Of a stretch of 64,000 bases of DNA, positions 38,162 to 46,737 are shown one piece after another. Where the stretch lies: the NCBI RefSeq assembly GCF_000711885.1, contig NZ_JONK01000014.1, positions 1-64,000 of the forward strand, given 5' to 3'. The notes below the pieces were generated by a model, which was not told where the DNA came from, did not search any database, and was given only the letters and a program-made list of their open reading frames with translations. The stretch's first letter is position 1. Every line of letters begins with the position of its first letter. This stretch comes from Chromobacterium haemolyticum DSM 19808 (lineage in GTDB: Bacteria; Pseudomonadota; Gammaproteobacteria; Burkholderiales; Chromobacteriaceae). A program made the position numbers and the translations under genes.

Positions 38162-39441
38162 TGATGCAATTGATTCAACCTCCACGCTCCACTCTTCACG
38201 CACTGGCCCCGCAAGGTTTGGACACTCCCGACGTGGAAAGTTTGACCAGTTACGTTTGCCGTCTGGCCCACTCCCATGGCATAACCAGCCAGAGGCTAGT
38301 CGATTGGGTACTTGGCTTTTTTGAACATTCGGTATGTGACAAATACGGCTGGCACCAACGCAATCTGTCCAGCATGTCGGCCGAGAGCGAACAGTGGGCA
38401 GCTTGGCTGTCAGAACTGACGGGAGTCGAATCGCTGGACAGCCTGACCCTCTCTCCATATCGCCGTCTGCTAGGCACGCCGGGCCTGGCGCCGAGGTCTG
38501 ACCGTTGGTGCCCTTGCTGCTTCAGCGAAGATAAGCAGCGCGGCGAGGAACCCTATCTGCGCTTGGCTTGGGACATTGCCCCGGTTGAGGCCTGTCTTAA
38601 GCATAAGGTCAAGCTGACTTCCATTTGCCCGCATTGCCAACGCAGCAACGTCCGAAACCGTGCGGCCATCGTCGTTCCTGGATATTGCACCGCCTGCGGA
38701 GGCTTTCTCGGGGAGGGGAGCCCAGAGCCAGCTACGCCGGAGTCGCTGTGGACAGCGCGTCAGGTTGGCAACATGCTGGCGCATCGCCCGCAAGTAGCCG
38801 CGGAAGGCGTGGTGCCCTTGCTAGAAACGATTATTGAGCGGATGGCCGATGGCAAGATTACCTGTTTTGCCAGCAGTTATGGTTTCTCCAAGAGCGGCGT
38901 CTGGCACTGGCTGAGAAAGGGTGGCCTGCCTGGCATCAAAGCCTGGCTGACGATTGCGCTGCATGGCGGCATCGGCTTGGACAAACTGTTCGCCGGCGAG
39001 GTCCAGAACTGGGCAATGCCGCATCAGCCCTTGCAACTGAACATTGCGCTGTCCGAATCGCCTCGTGCTGGCATCCAGTCGCGCGAGCTGGATTGGGAAG
39101 AAATCCGCGCCAGTTTGCGTTTGATGCTTGAGCTTCCCACGCCCCTTTCCATCAACGAAGCGGGTAAACGTGTGGGAATCGGCCGCAAACACCTGTACCT
39201 GCGGGCGAATGCCGAGGCCCGTGCGATTGCAGACCGCCATCGCCGCTACCGCGCGGCCTCCAAACAACAACACGTTGACGAACTACGGGCCAAGATTGAG
39301 ATGTTGCTCGACGAGCGACTGGAGGCGGGATATGAAGGAATCAGCGCGCGCGACATCTGGGCGCGGCTGGACACGGAAGCGCAATCCGTCAACGGCATCT
39401 TCCACCACATCAATCTGGTCATCTCAAGCCGCTACGGCTGA
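38161..39441 (+). CDS. tniQ: TniQ/TnsD-like target-site selector
   Basis: 426-residue targeting protein. The TniQ N-terminus (LTSYVCRLAHSHGITSQRLV) is followed by zinc-binding cysteines: RWCPCC, VEACLKHKVKLTSICPHC, and YCTACGGFLG. The C-terminal half includes HTH-like segments (SYGFSKSGVWHWLRKGGL and GKRVGIGRKHLYLRANAEA), as in TnsD-type selectors that recognise a fixed chromosomal site. The gene ends about 230 bases from the 3' end of a tRNA-Ala gene, which makes that tRNA the obvious candidate attachment site. No Cas genes or CRISPR array are present in the window, so this is not an RNA-guided version as far as can be seen. Confidence 0.9.
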   Translation: MMQLIQPPRSTLHALAPQGLDTPDVESLTSYVCRLAHSHGITSQRLVDWVLGFFEHSVCDKYGWHQRNLSSMSAESEQWAAWLSELTGVESLDSLTLSPYRRLLGTPGLAPRSDRWCPCCFSEDKQRGEEPYLRLAWDIAPVEACLKHKVKLTSICPHCQRSNVRNRAAIVVPGYCTACGGFLGEGSPEPATPESLWTARQVGNMLAHRPQVAAEGVVPLLETIIERMADGKITCFASSYGFSKSGVWHWLRKGGLPGIKAWLTIALHGGIGLDKLFAGEVQNWAMPHQPLQLNIALSESPRAGIQSRELDWEEIRASLRLMLELPTPLSINEAGKRVGIGRKHLYLRANAEARAIADRHRRYRAASKQQHVDELRAKIEMLLDERLEAGYEGISARDIWARLDTEAQSVNGIFHHINLVISSRYG

Positions 39442-39464
39442 CCGCGCGCGCAGCCAGAAAACCA

Positions 39465-39490
39465 AAACGGGACCTTCGGGTCCCGTTTTT
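39465..39490 (+). terminator. Rho-independent terminator after tniQ
   Basis: Stem AACGGGACC / GGTCCCGTT with a TTCG tetraloop, ending in TTTTT. It lies 23 bases after the tniQ stop and closes the transposition operon. Confidence 0.85.
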
Positions 39491-39672
39491 CATGTCTGGA
39501 ATCTTTGCCGCCAAGTAGATAATGCACTGGTTTGCAAGGAAAAATCGATTATTGTACTACGCCGTTCCCCGTAAACCATAATGTGTCCAAACGGGAAATA
39601 AAGCATATCTTGGCCACCTGGCCACTTTATGCTTAACGGCACAGTCACATGGGGAAACAAGGGAGGGGAAGA

Positions 39673-39748
39673 TGGTGGACCGAAGGAGGATCGAACTCCC
39701 GACCTCTGCATTGCGAACGCAGCGCTCTCCCAGCTGAGCTATCGGCCC
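39673..39748 (-). tRNA. tRNA-Ala (anticodon CGC)
   Basis: 76-base cloverleaf on the minus strand. The acceptor stem GGGCCGA pairs with TCGGTCC and includes the G3-U70 wobble that identifies alanine tRNAs. The D arm (GCTC...GAGC) and anticodon arm CTGCG-TTCGCAA-TGCAG give anticodon CGC; the T arm is GGGAG-TTCGATC-CTCCT, and CCA is encoded. The 3' end faces the accessory island, the usual arrangement when a mobile element has inserted at a tRNA gene. Folding was done by eye. Confidence 0.93.
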
Positions 39749-39916
39749 AAATCGACAGCCATGATATGACAAGGGCCTTGCGCTTGCCAAGCCCGACCCC
39801 ACGGCTCCCGGCCAAGCTGGCGCATCCCCGCCACAACTCTTCATTTCAATGGCATGCCCGCCCCCGGCGAGGCTACACTGCTCCGGTTCATCCCAACATC
39901 ATCGCCGGAGATTTCC

Positions 39917-40543
39917 ATGCTGCGCATCCTGGGCCGCACCAGTTCCATCAACGTCCGCAAAGTGCTGTGGACCTGTCATGAAATCGGCATCGACTACCAA
40001 CGCGAAGACTGGGGCCGCGGCTTTCAGTCCGCCAGCAGCCCGGAGTTCCTGGTGCTCAACCCCAATGCGCTGATTCCGGCGGTGGTGGACGACGGCCTGG
40101 TGCTGTGGGAATCCAACACCATCTGCCGCTACCTGGCCGACTCGCGCCGGGCTAGCCACTTGCTGCCCACCGATCCGCGCAGCCGCGCCCAGGTGGAAAA
40201 ATGGATGGACTGGCAGGCCACCGAACTGAACGGCTCCTGGGGCTACGCCTTCCACGGCCTCAGCCGCCGCAGTCCGGAACATCAGGACCCGGCGCTGATC
40301 CAGGCCAGCATTCAACAGTGGGGCCACTATATGGCGATTCTGGACCGCCAGCTGGCCGCGCAGGATACGCCCTACATCTGCGGCGACGATTTCACCCTGG
40401 CCGACATCGTGCTCGGCCTGTCCATCCACCGCTGGCAGCTGACGCCTTTCGACAAGCCGGAACTGCCGCATGCGCACGCCTACTATCAGCGCCTGATTCA
40501 ACGGCCGGGGTTTGTGACGCATGGGAGCATGGGGGTGGCTTAA
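39917..40543 (+). CDS. Glutathione S-transferase family protein
   Basis: 208 residues. The thioredoxin-like N-terminal domain reads LRILGRTSSINVRKVLWTCH with a Ser in the usual active-site region, LNPNALIPAVVDDG (cis-proline) and LWESNTICRYLA (the glutathione gamma-glutamyl site E-S). The helical C-terminal domain ends with the N-capping pattern FTLADIVLGLSIHRW. Function is likely glutathione conjugation or reduction of small molecules; the substrate is unknown. The start at 39917 has CCGGAG six bases upstream, whereas the frame extends to 39854. It is the first core gene to the right of the island, transcribed away from the tRNA. Confidence 0.92.
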   Translation: MLRILGRTSSINVRKVLWTCHEIGIDYQREDWGRGFQSASSPEFLVLNPNALIPAVVDDGLVLWESNTICRYLADSRRASHLLPTDPRSRAQVEKWMDWQATELNGSWGYAFHGLSRRSPEHQDPALIQASIQQWGHYMAILDRQLAAQDTPYICGDDFTLADIVLGLSIHRWQLTPFDKPELPHAHAYYQRLIQRPGFVTHGSMGVA

Positions 40544-40741
40544 TAAAATTCCTAATTCCTCGATTGGCGTACAGCCGTCACCATCATGGCCCCTCAGCAC
40601 GGCCCGATGGTTGCCACGCGCGCGGTTTACAACGCGTGTTCCTTACAATTCGGGTTTGCCATCCTGGTGCCGCCATTGCGCGGCACCAGGCGGCTTGCCG
40701 CCGTGGCGGCGGGGAGAGGTCAATCAAGCTTGGTCCGGGCA

Positions 40742-41365
40742 TCACGCCCGCATATGCAGCCCGTAGTACATGGTCTGGTCCCAGTAGCCACCGGTCAGGC
40801 CGGCCAGGTATTGCGCCGCGCGGAACAAGTCCGCCGCGCTGCAGCAGCCGGCGCTGACATTGCCGCGGTAAAGCCCGCGATTGGGATCGAACACCCAGAT
40901 ATAGTCGCTGCCCTTGTAGACGCCGACGGCGTGGCCGGAAGCGCCGCCGTTGCGCATCAGGTTGAGAAACAGGGCGTCGCCGCGCACCATCCGATTTTCG
41001 ATAATGTCTTGCCAGGCTTGGGCGCTGGCGCCGTGGGCGTTGTTGCTGTAGTGGCAGAAGGTGAGGCCGAAGGTTTCCGCATGATTGGCGTCGCCCACCC
41101 GCTTGTAGGCAGCCACCGAGGGGTAGACCTGCTGTTCCAGATAGGAGGCGAAGCGGAACAGGTAGGTCCCGTTGTCGAACTGCTGGTAGAGCGCGTCCGC
41201 CTGCGCGGTGGTGGGCAGGTAGTCGCCGGCGCTGCTGCCCATATTGAATTTGCCCACGCGGTCTTGAATGTGTTTGAGCCACAGGCAAACCGCGGCCTCG
41301 CACACCCCGGCGGCGTTGGCGCCGTTCCCGGCATTATTGAAAGCCCTTTGCAACGACCACGCCAT
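40742..41365 (-). CDS. YopT-type (C58) cysteine protease
   Basis: 207 residues resembling the C58 family of bacterial effector proteases (YopT, AvrPphB). The triad can be placed: Cys22 in GVCEAAVCLWL, His145 in ASGHAVGVYKG, and Asp160 in IWVFDPNRGLY; the spacing (123 and 15) is close to that of YopT. YopT cleaves prenylated Rho GTPases from host membranes; the target here is unknown. The protein is almost only the catalytic domain, with no signal peptide, so a type III or type VI export route or an intracellular role must be considered. It is flanked by core genes and has no chaperone gene beside it. Confidence 0.75.
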   Translation of the reverse strand: MAWSLQRAFNNAGNGANAAGVCEAAVCLWLKHIQDRVGKFNMGSSAGDYLPTTAQADALYQQFDNGTYLFRFASYLEQQVYPSVAAYKRVGDANHAETFGLTFCHYSNNAHGASAQAWQDIIENRMVRGDALFLNLMRNGGASGHAVGVYKGSDYIWVFDPNRGLYRGNVSAGCCSAADLFRAAQYLAGLTGGYWDQTMYYGLHMRA

Positions 41366-41482
41366 CGCGTCCCCCCTTGTTGCTCATTGGTTTCAGATTT
41401 TCAAGACACGCGCATGTCATGGCGCGATATTTTGGGATAAACCGTAAACGGTGTTTGCGCCAGTGGATTCAAGCATGACCAC

Positions 41483-41504
41483 GGCCCGGCGGCGATGCCG
41501 GGCC
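41483..41504 (-). terminator. Strong stem-loop downstream of the peroxidase gene
   Basis: Stem GGCCCGGC / GCCGGGCC with a six-base loop, 50 bases after the stop of the 885-residue gene. It lacks a T-run, so it may stabilise the 3' end rather than terminate by itself. Confidence 0.35.
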
Positions 41505-41553
41505 ATGGCGTTTCAACACCGTATATCCAGCGCGGCGGATCGTAAACAGGTTC

Positions 41554-44211
41554 TCAGCGCCGGAACAGCTCGGCCTCGCTGGCCGGCTGCAGCCGCGGCG
41601 GACCGGACAAGGCTTGCAGGAAGGCGTGCAGCGCCTGTTTTTCCGCGGCGCTGAGGCCCAGCGGCTTGAGCAGCGGCGAGGGCTTGGGCAGCGTGTATTT
41701 TTCCACGCCCACCGCCTCCACCAGATTGCCGCCGTTGTTGTAGAACTCGATCACGCCGGCGCCGTCCTCGTCCAGCGGCATGTCGCCGGTGTGCATGTAG
41801 TCGCCGGTGTAGAGCAGATCGCGCAGGGTGGGGGTGCGGAATTTGCCCAGGTCGGCGCGCAGGCCGGTGACGCCGCCGCGGCCCAGGTCTTCCTTGTCGC
41901 GGCCGATGTAGTTGAGGCCGGTGTTGTGGAACTGGTTGTCGGACAGCAGCGGGCTGTTGTGGCAGTTTATGCAGCGCGCCTTGGTGCGGAACAGATGCAG
42001 GCCCCACAGCGCCTGGTCGTTCAGCGCGGCGCGCTCGCCTTTGAGGAAGCGGTCGAAGGCGCTGTCCTGGCTGATCAGGGTGCGCTCGAAGGTGGCGATG
42101 GCCTTGGCCATGCGGTCCAGGTCCACGCGGCTGTCGCCGTAGGCGGCGGTGAACAACGACGCGTATTCCGGCGCGGCGGCGATCTTGGCCACGGCCTGGC
42201 CCAGCGGCTGGTGCATTTCCAGTGGATTGGCCACCGGGCCCTTGGCTTGCTCTTCCAGGCTGGCGGCGCGGCCGTCCCAGAATAGCGCGCCGACGTAGGC
42301 GGTATTGAGCAGGGTCATGGCGTTGCGGCCGCCCAATTGGCCAATGTGGCCCTGGGACACCGAGCGCGGATCGCTCCAGCCATGTTCCGGCGCGTGGCAG
42401 CTGATGCAAGCGATGCGGTTGTTGCGGGACAGCCGGGGATCGCGGAACAGTTTGTCGCCCAGCGCCGCTTTGGCGGCGCTATAGGAGTTGTCGGCGGGAA
42501 ACGGCACCGCCGGCAGCAGGCCCAGATCGCGGAAACCGGCTTGCGCCGCTGTATCCAATGTGGGCACGGGCCAGGCCTCTTGGCGGTCCGCGCCGGGCTG
42601 GTATTGGCTGTAGCGGGTCCGCCATTGCGCCAGCTGGGCGGCGTCCGGCTCCTCGCCGTCGCTGTCCGGCAGCAGCGGTTTGGCCGGCCGGATGGAGAGG
42701 GCGACCAGCAGCGGTTGCTCGGCCTGGCCGGCGAGATGGGCCGCGCTCTGTTTTCCGCCGTTTCGGTCCAGGCCGTAGAGCTCGCCGCTCGCGTCGCGCG
42801 CCCATACTCGGGCGGCGGCGTTGCCGGCGGGGTAGTCCTGATCCTGTTGCAATTGCAGCCAGCGGATGGCCTCGACCACGCTGGGCAGCCGCCAATTGTC
42901 CTGTTGGCACAACCGTTGCTGTTGCAGCGCGGCTAGCGCCGGATTGAGACTGGCCGCGCTGGCCGGCCGCGGCCGGGCTTGCCACAGGATGATGTCGCGC
43001 CAGCTGTCCGGGTGCAGGTTGTCGTCAACGCAGGCAGCCTGGGCCGGCGCGGCCAGTTGGCCGTCGGCGCTCACCGGGATGTAGGCCGGCTGCGGCGGTG
43101 GATTGTCTTCCGGGTTGGGATCGTCCGCCAGCTTGGGGCCGCGCACCAGACGCAGCCGCGCCGGCTGGCCCAGGCTGAGACTGACGCTGGACAGGGTGCG
43201 GTGGGTGTCGTCAAAAGCCACCGCCACTGCGCCTTCGCCGCGGCGGCTGGTGGCGGTCCAGTAAAAGGCGGCTTCGGCGTCCGGGAAGGCATGGCGGTCC
43301 ATGGCTGGCAGGCCGCGCGAACGGTCGTACTGGCTCCAGTCCAACAGGGTTTTCAGTTCTCGCTCGGTGGGCAGCCGCCAGCCGCGCTCCGCGGCGATGT
43401 CGTCTTCGCTGTCTTCGAAGCCGCAGAGTTTTTGCTTGTTCACGGCTTCGGTGTAGGTAACGGCCAGGCAGTCTTCCTGGCCGGGCTCGCATTGGGCCGG
43501 GCGTTCCGGCTTGCGGCTGGCGCTGGCGTAATAGCTGTGGAACTGGCTGCGCAGGCCCTGCACGGACTTCACTTCCCAGATCAAGCCGGTCTGCTTGTCT
43601 TTCACGCAACCGGCGCGTTCGCCCGCGTCGCTCAGGGGCGCGCCGTCGGTTTCGGCCAGCGGGGTAAAGCGCGGACCGGGCGGCTGTTCGCGCAGCGCGG
43701 CCAGGCTCAGGCGAAAGTGGCTGGCCGCGAAGTCGGCGGCCACTACGCTGCGGGCAATGCCGGCGGCATCCAGCAAGGTTTGCAAATCGCCGGCCTGTTC
43801 CAAGCGCATGCTGCGACGGAAGCGGCCTGCAGTGTCAGCGCTGATCTGGATGCCGTTGTTGGGGTTGTCGTCTTCGTCCAGCGTCAGCAGCAGCTGTACC
43901 TGACGCAGCACTTTGGGATCCGCCGGGTTCTGGCTGCCAACCAGTTGCAGCGGGGTAAGCTGGGCCGCGCCCAGGCCGCGGCCCAGTTCCAACTGACCGA
44001 TGCGGAAGACAACGATTTCGCCGTCCAGGTAGTGGAATTCGCCGCTGGCGGTGGTTTTGCCGGCATGGCTGCCGCTGTCGTAGTCCAGGCCCGCTACCGG
44101 GCTATCGACGAAAACACCGGTCCGGACCGGCTGGGCGGCTGGGCCGCCGGAGCAGGCGGACACGGCCAGGCTGCCTGCCAGGATGAAGGGAAGAACAAGG
44201 CGCGAGTGCAT
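41554..44211 (-). CDS. Lipoprotein with DUF1566 domains fused to a di-haem cytochrome c peroxidase
   Basis: 885 residues. A lipoprotein signal peptide ends at a lipobox (LAVSAC). An N-terminal module (about 25-180; GVFVDSPVAGLDYDSGSHAG is a typical surface-repeat start) is followed by a DUF1566/Lcl_C domain (about 200-365; GCVKDKQTGLIWEVK, GWRLPTERELKTLLDW, FYWTATS), a second shorter DUF1566-like part (DNWRLPSVVEAIRWL), and a MauG-type di-haem peroxidase with haem sites CISCH and CINCH (about 560-870) plus the expected MHTGDMP region. It would sit on the membrane facing the periplasm or on the cell surface, reduce hydrogen peroxide or oxidise a partner protein. An AT-rich Fur-box-like sequence lies in front of the gene. 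A shortened paralogue is next upstream. Confidence 0.88.
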   Translation of the reverse strand: MHSRLVLPFILAGSLAVSACSGGPAAQPVRTGVFVDSPVAGLDYDSGSHAGKTTASGEFHYLDGEIVVFRIGQLELGRGLGAAQLTPLQLVGSQNPADPKVLRQVQLLLTLDEDDNPNNGIQISADTAGRFRRSMRLEQAGDLQTLLDAAGIARSVVAADFAASHFRLSLAALREQPPGPRFTPLAETDGAPLSDAGERAGCVKDKQTGLIWEVKSVQGLRSQFHSYYASASRKPERPAQCEPGQEDCLAVTYTEAVNKQKLCGFEDSEDDIAAERGWRLPTERELKTLLDWSQYDRSRGLPAMDRHAFPDAEAAFYWTATSRRGEGAVAVAFDDTHRTLSSVSLSLGQPARLRLVRGPKLADDPNPEDNPPPQPAYIPVSADGQLAAPAQAACVDDNLHPDSWRDIILWQARPRPASAASLNPALAALQQQRLCQQDNWRLPSVVEAIRWLQLQQDQDYPAGNAAARVWARDASGELYGLDRNGGKQSAAHLAGQAEQPLLVALSIRPAKPLLPDSDGEEPDAAQLAQWRTRYSQYQPGADRQEAWPVPTLDTAAQAGFRDLGLLPAVPFPADNSYSAAKAALGDKLFRDPRLSRNNRIACISCHAPEHGWSDPRSVSQGHIGQLGGRNAMTLLNTAYVGALFWDGRAASLEEQAKGPVANPLEMHQPLGQAVAKIAAAPEYASLFTAAYGDSRVDLDRMAKAIATFERTLISQDSAFDRFLKGERAALNDQALWGLHLFRTKARCINCHNSPLLSDNQFHNTGLNYIGRDKEDLGRGGVTGLRADLGKFRTPTLRDLLYTGDYMHTGDMPLDEDGAGVIEFYNNGGNLVEAVGVEKYTLPKPSPLLKPLGLSAAEKQALHAFLQALSGPPRLQPASEAELFRR

Positions 44212-44416
44212 TTTTGTAATTAATAATCATTTTTATTTGAAGACAGGGATTATGCGTTTGTAGAGTTGTTCGTACAAGAAGCATGTCGGGAATAGACAAG
44301 GCAGGGTCGCGCCTTGCCCGCCCGCGGTGACATAGGGCTGGGCTTGGGGTTCTAGATGGGAGTTGAGAGCCGCGCCTTTCTAGGCGCGGCAACAAGGTGT
44401 GGCGAGCCGCCGATAA

Positions 44417-45598
44417 TCAGAGCGGACGGCCCGAGGCATGGAGGATGGATGGCCCCTCGGAGCGAACCGAGGCATAAGCCGACAAGGGTTTGTCCATGCC
44501 GTGCGGCGACGGTTCGTCGGCCAGCTTGGGACCTCGCACCAGACGCACCCGCGCAGCCTGGCCCTGGCCCAGGCTGATGCTGGCCAAGCTGCGGTGAGTA
44601 TCATCAAAGGCAACCACCACGGTGCTTTCTTCCGAATGGCTGGTGCCGGTCCAATAGAAAGTGGCCGCCGCATCCGGAAACGCGTAGCGGTCCAATGCCG
44701 GCAGGCCAAGCGCTTTGTCCCGCTGGCTCCAATCCAGCAGCGTTTTCAACTCCCGTTCTGTTGGAAGCCTCCAGCCACGATCCCCGCCCGCCGTCTCATC
44801 GTCGAAACCGCAAAGCCTCTGCTGCCTGACAGACTGGACATAGGTGGCGACCAGGCAATCCCCCTGGTCGGATTCGCATTTGGCCGGCTGCGCCGCATTT
44901 CCGCTAGAGCTGGCGTAGTAGCTATGAAACTGGCTACGCAAGCCTCGCTCGGCTTTCACTTCCCAAATCAGGCCGGTCCGCTTGTCCTGCACGCAGCCGG
45001 CGCGTTGCCTGGCCCCGCCCAACGGCGCACCGTCGGCTTCGGCCAAGGGCGTGAAGCGCGGGGAGGGCGGCTGCGCACGCAAGGAGGCCAAGCTGAGCTG
45101 GAAATGCTGGGCAGCGCGATCGGCACTGACCAGGCGACGAGCAATGCCGGTCTGATCAAGTAGGGTTTGCAGATCGCCAGCCTGTTCCAGGCTTTGGCTA
45201 CGGTTAAAGCGGGCGGCGATTTCCGTCTCAATCTGAATGCCATTGTCGGGATTGCCATCCTGGTCCAGCGTCAGCAGCAGTTGTACCTGGCGCAGCACTT
45301 TGGGGTCCGCCGGGTTCTGGCTGCCGGTCAATTGCAGTGGAGTAAGCTGGGGCGCGCCCAGGCTGCGGCCCAGTTCCAGCTGACCGATGCGGAAGACAAC
45401 GGTTGCGCCGTCCAGGTAGTGGAATTCGCCGTTGGCGGTGGTTTTGCCGGCATGGCTGCCGCTGTCGTAATCCAGACCCGCTACCGGGCTATCGACAAAC
45501 ACGCCGGTGCGGACCGGCTGAACGGCTGGACCGCCCGAGCAGGCGGCTAGCGTCAGGCTGGCCGCCACAACAAGTGAAAACTGAGAATACCGGATCAT
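44417..45598 (-). CDS. DUF1566 lipoprotein, paralogue lacking the peroxidase domain
   Basis: 393-residue lipoprotein (lipobox LTLAAC) that matches the first about 380 residues of the neighbouring fused peroxidase almost segment by segment: SGGPAVQPVRTGVFVDSPVA, GLDYDSGSHAGKT, RIGQLELGRSLG, GWRLPTERELKTLLDW, FYWTGTSHSEES. It stops right after the DUF1566 domain with a short unrelated tail. The leader sequences of both genes are also similar (GATTATGCGTTTGTAGA at about 45630 and 44251), so promoter and coding region were duplicated together. The function is unknown; a regulatory or binding partner of the peroxidase on the cell surface is possible. Confidence 0.85.
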   Translation of the reverse strand: MIRYSQFSLVVAASLTLAACSGGPAVQPVRTGVFVDSPVAGLDYDSGSHAGKTTANGEFHYLDGATVVFRIGQLELGRSLGAPQLTPLQLTGSQNPADPKVLRQVQLLLTLDQDGNPDNGIQIETEIAARFNRSQSLEQAGDLQTLLDQTGIARRLVSADRAAQHFQLSLASLRAQPPSPRFTPLAEADGAPLGGARQRAGCVQDKRTGLIWEVKAERGLRSQFHSYYASSSGNAAQPAKCESDQGDCLVATYVQSVRQQRLCGFDDETAGGDRGWRLPTERELKTLLDWSQRDKALGLPALDRYAFPDAAATFYWTGTSHSEESTVVVAFDDTHRSLASISLGQGQAARVRLVRGPKLADEPSPHGMDKPLSAYASVRSEGPSILHASGRPL

Positions 45599-45946
45599 TC
45601 TGACAACAAAATATCATTTTTAGGACGATTGATTATGCGTTTGTAGATTCGTCCACACAAGGAAAATGTCCGAAACAAGCAAGCGAAGGTCGCGATCAAG
45701 CTTTTGGCATACGATATGTTAAGCAAACATCGCGCGATCTAGGCGATGCGCAGCGTCGGAACGCGCTGGCAGCAACAGCAGACCCCTCCAAGCAGTTCAA
45801 TGCCTGCTGCGCTACGGCGATACGACGTTGAAAACGGCTTCACAATGCCCATTTAGCATATTTATATTGTGCTTTCTCGGCCGTTTTCGTTCTGGCTTGC
45901 GGAACTGTGAACAGACACAAAGAGCCGGAGCGCAATGACTGAAACT
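45599..45946. other. Intergenic region, no gene seen
   Basis: About 350 bases between the DUF1566 lipoprotein start and the terminator of the serine protease gene. It holds the promoter region of the lipoprotein, with the duplicated leader (around 45630-45680). No coding frame is convincing. Confidence 0.6.
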
Positions 45947-45971
45947 AAAAAGCAGCCCTTGGGCTGCTTTT
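45947..45971 (-). terminator. Terminator of the trypsin-like protease gene
   Basis: Perfect stem AAAAGCAGCCC / GGGCTGCTTTT with a two-base loop centred at 45959/45960; T-runs occur on both strands, so it can work in either direction. It lies 16 bases after the protease stop. Confidence 0.85.
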
Positions 45972-45987
45972 GTATTTGCGCTCCGTT

Positions 45988-46737
45988 TCAGCGCAATGCG
46001 GCGTCCGGCCATACCCAGTCCCCTGGCGGCGGGACTTGGCTGCCGGACGGACTTAATACTTCGGACCAGGCCTTGATGCTGCCCGCGTATTTGCACAATG
46101 CGGCGAAGGCGGAAACGTTGCCAGCGTTGCCGTTGTATACACCCACCTGCACCCCCTTGGGCGACAGCAGCGGGCTGCCGGAGTCCCCGCCGCGGCCCAC
46201 CCTGCCGTTGGCAAGCAAGGACAGGCCGTTGGCCAAGGGCGACGGCCCCAGCTGCTGGATATTGGCGATGCGGACATCCATCAGACTGGCCGCCAGCTGG
46301 CCGCCGGTCTCCGCCATGCGTAGATTGGCCTGCATTGCGCCCATCCCGCCGTTGCAGTCCTCTTGCGCCACTACCGGCACTGCCCTGGCTCCGTCTAGGC
46401 CGGCGATGGGGCGGGACAGTTTAAGTAAGGCCAGATCCACCGCCACGCCGTTATGGTCGAACTTGATCCAGTTGGGCTTGGCATTGTTGCGCGTGGTTTC
46501 CACGCGCTGGGCGAAGTGGCGGCCGTAATAAGCGGTCACACCGTTCCAGTTATCCAGAATGCAATGCGAGGCGGTCAGCACCAGATCCGACCCCACCAGC
46601 GAGCCGCCGCAGATATTGCCGCCGGACGAGCCGCGAAAATCGAGCTTGACGTAGTGGGTTTCGGCTGGAGAGAAAGGCGCGGCGGCGACCAATTGCGCAC
46701 TGGCCAGCAGGCCTGCGGCAAAGATAATTTTCTTCAC
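45988..46737 (-). CDS. Secreted trypsin-like serine protease (S1)
   Basis: 249 residues with a signal peptide (MKKIIFAAGLLASAQLVAAA). The catalytic triad is His in LTASHC, Asp in VDLALLKL and Ser in GRGGDSGSPL; a cysteine pair (CGG and HC) matches the trypsin core. A separate cysteine late in the protein (LCKYAG) may pair with another. It is probably exported by the general pathway and then the type II system, acting outside the cell. A 370-base AT-rich region precedes it. No inhibitor or foldase gene is adjacent. Confidence 0.9.
   Translation of the reverse strand: MKKIIFAAGLLASAQLVAAAPFSPAETHYVKLDFRGSSGGNICGGSLVGSDLVLTASHCILDNWNGVTAYYGRHFAQRVETTRNNAKPNWIKFDHNGVAVDLALLKLSRPIAGLDGARAVPVVAQEDCNGGMGAMQANLRMAETGGQLAASLMDVRIANIQQLGPSPLANGLSLLANGRVGRGGDSGSPLLSPKGVQVGVYNGNAGNVSAFAALCKYAGSIKAWSEVLSPSGSQVPPPGDWVWPDAALR

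Noticed and set aside
39673-39748. Duplicate of the tRNA-Ala 3' end at the left border of the island (attL)
   Set aside because: No second copy of the tRNA 3' sequence was noticed in the left part of the window, so a site-specific integrase type of insertion is not supported; no integrase gene is present either.
40687-40708. GC-rich hairpin downstream of the YopT-like gene as terminator
   Set aside because: The stem is clear but has no T-run; cannot be called a terminator.
44369-44390. Perfect stem-loop between the two DUF1566 lipoprotein genes as a terminator
   Set aside because: GCCGCGCCT / AGGCGCGGC forms a strong stem, but there is no T-run on either strand; it may be a processing or stabilising element.
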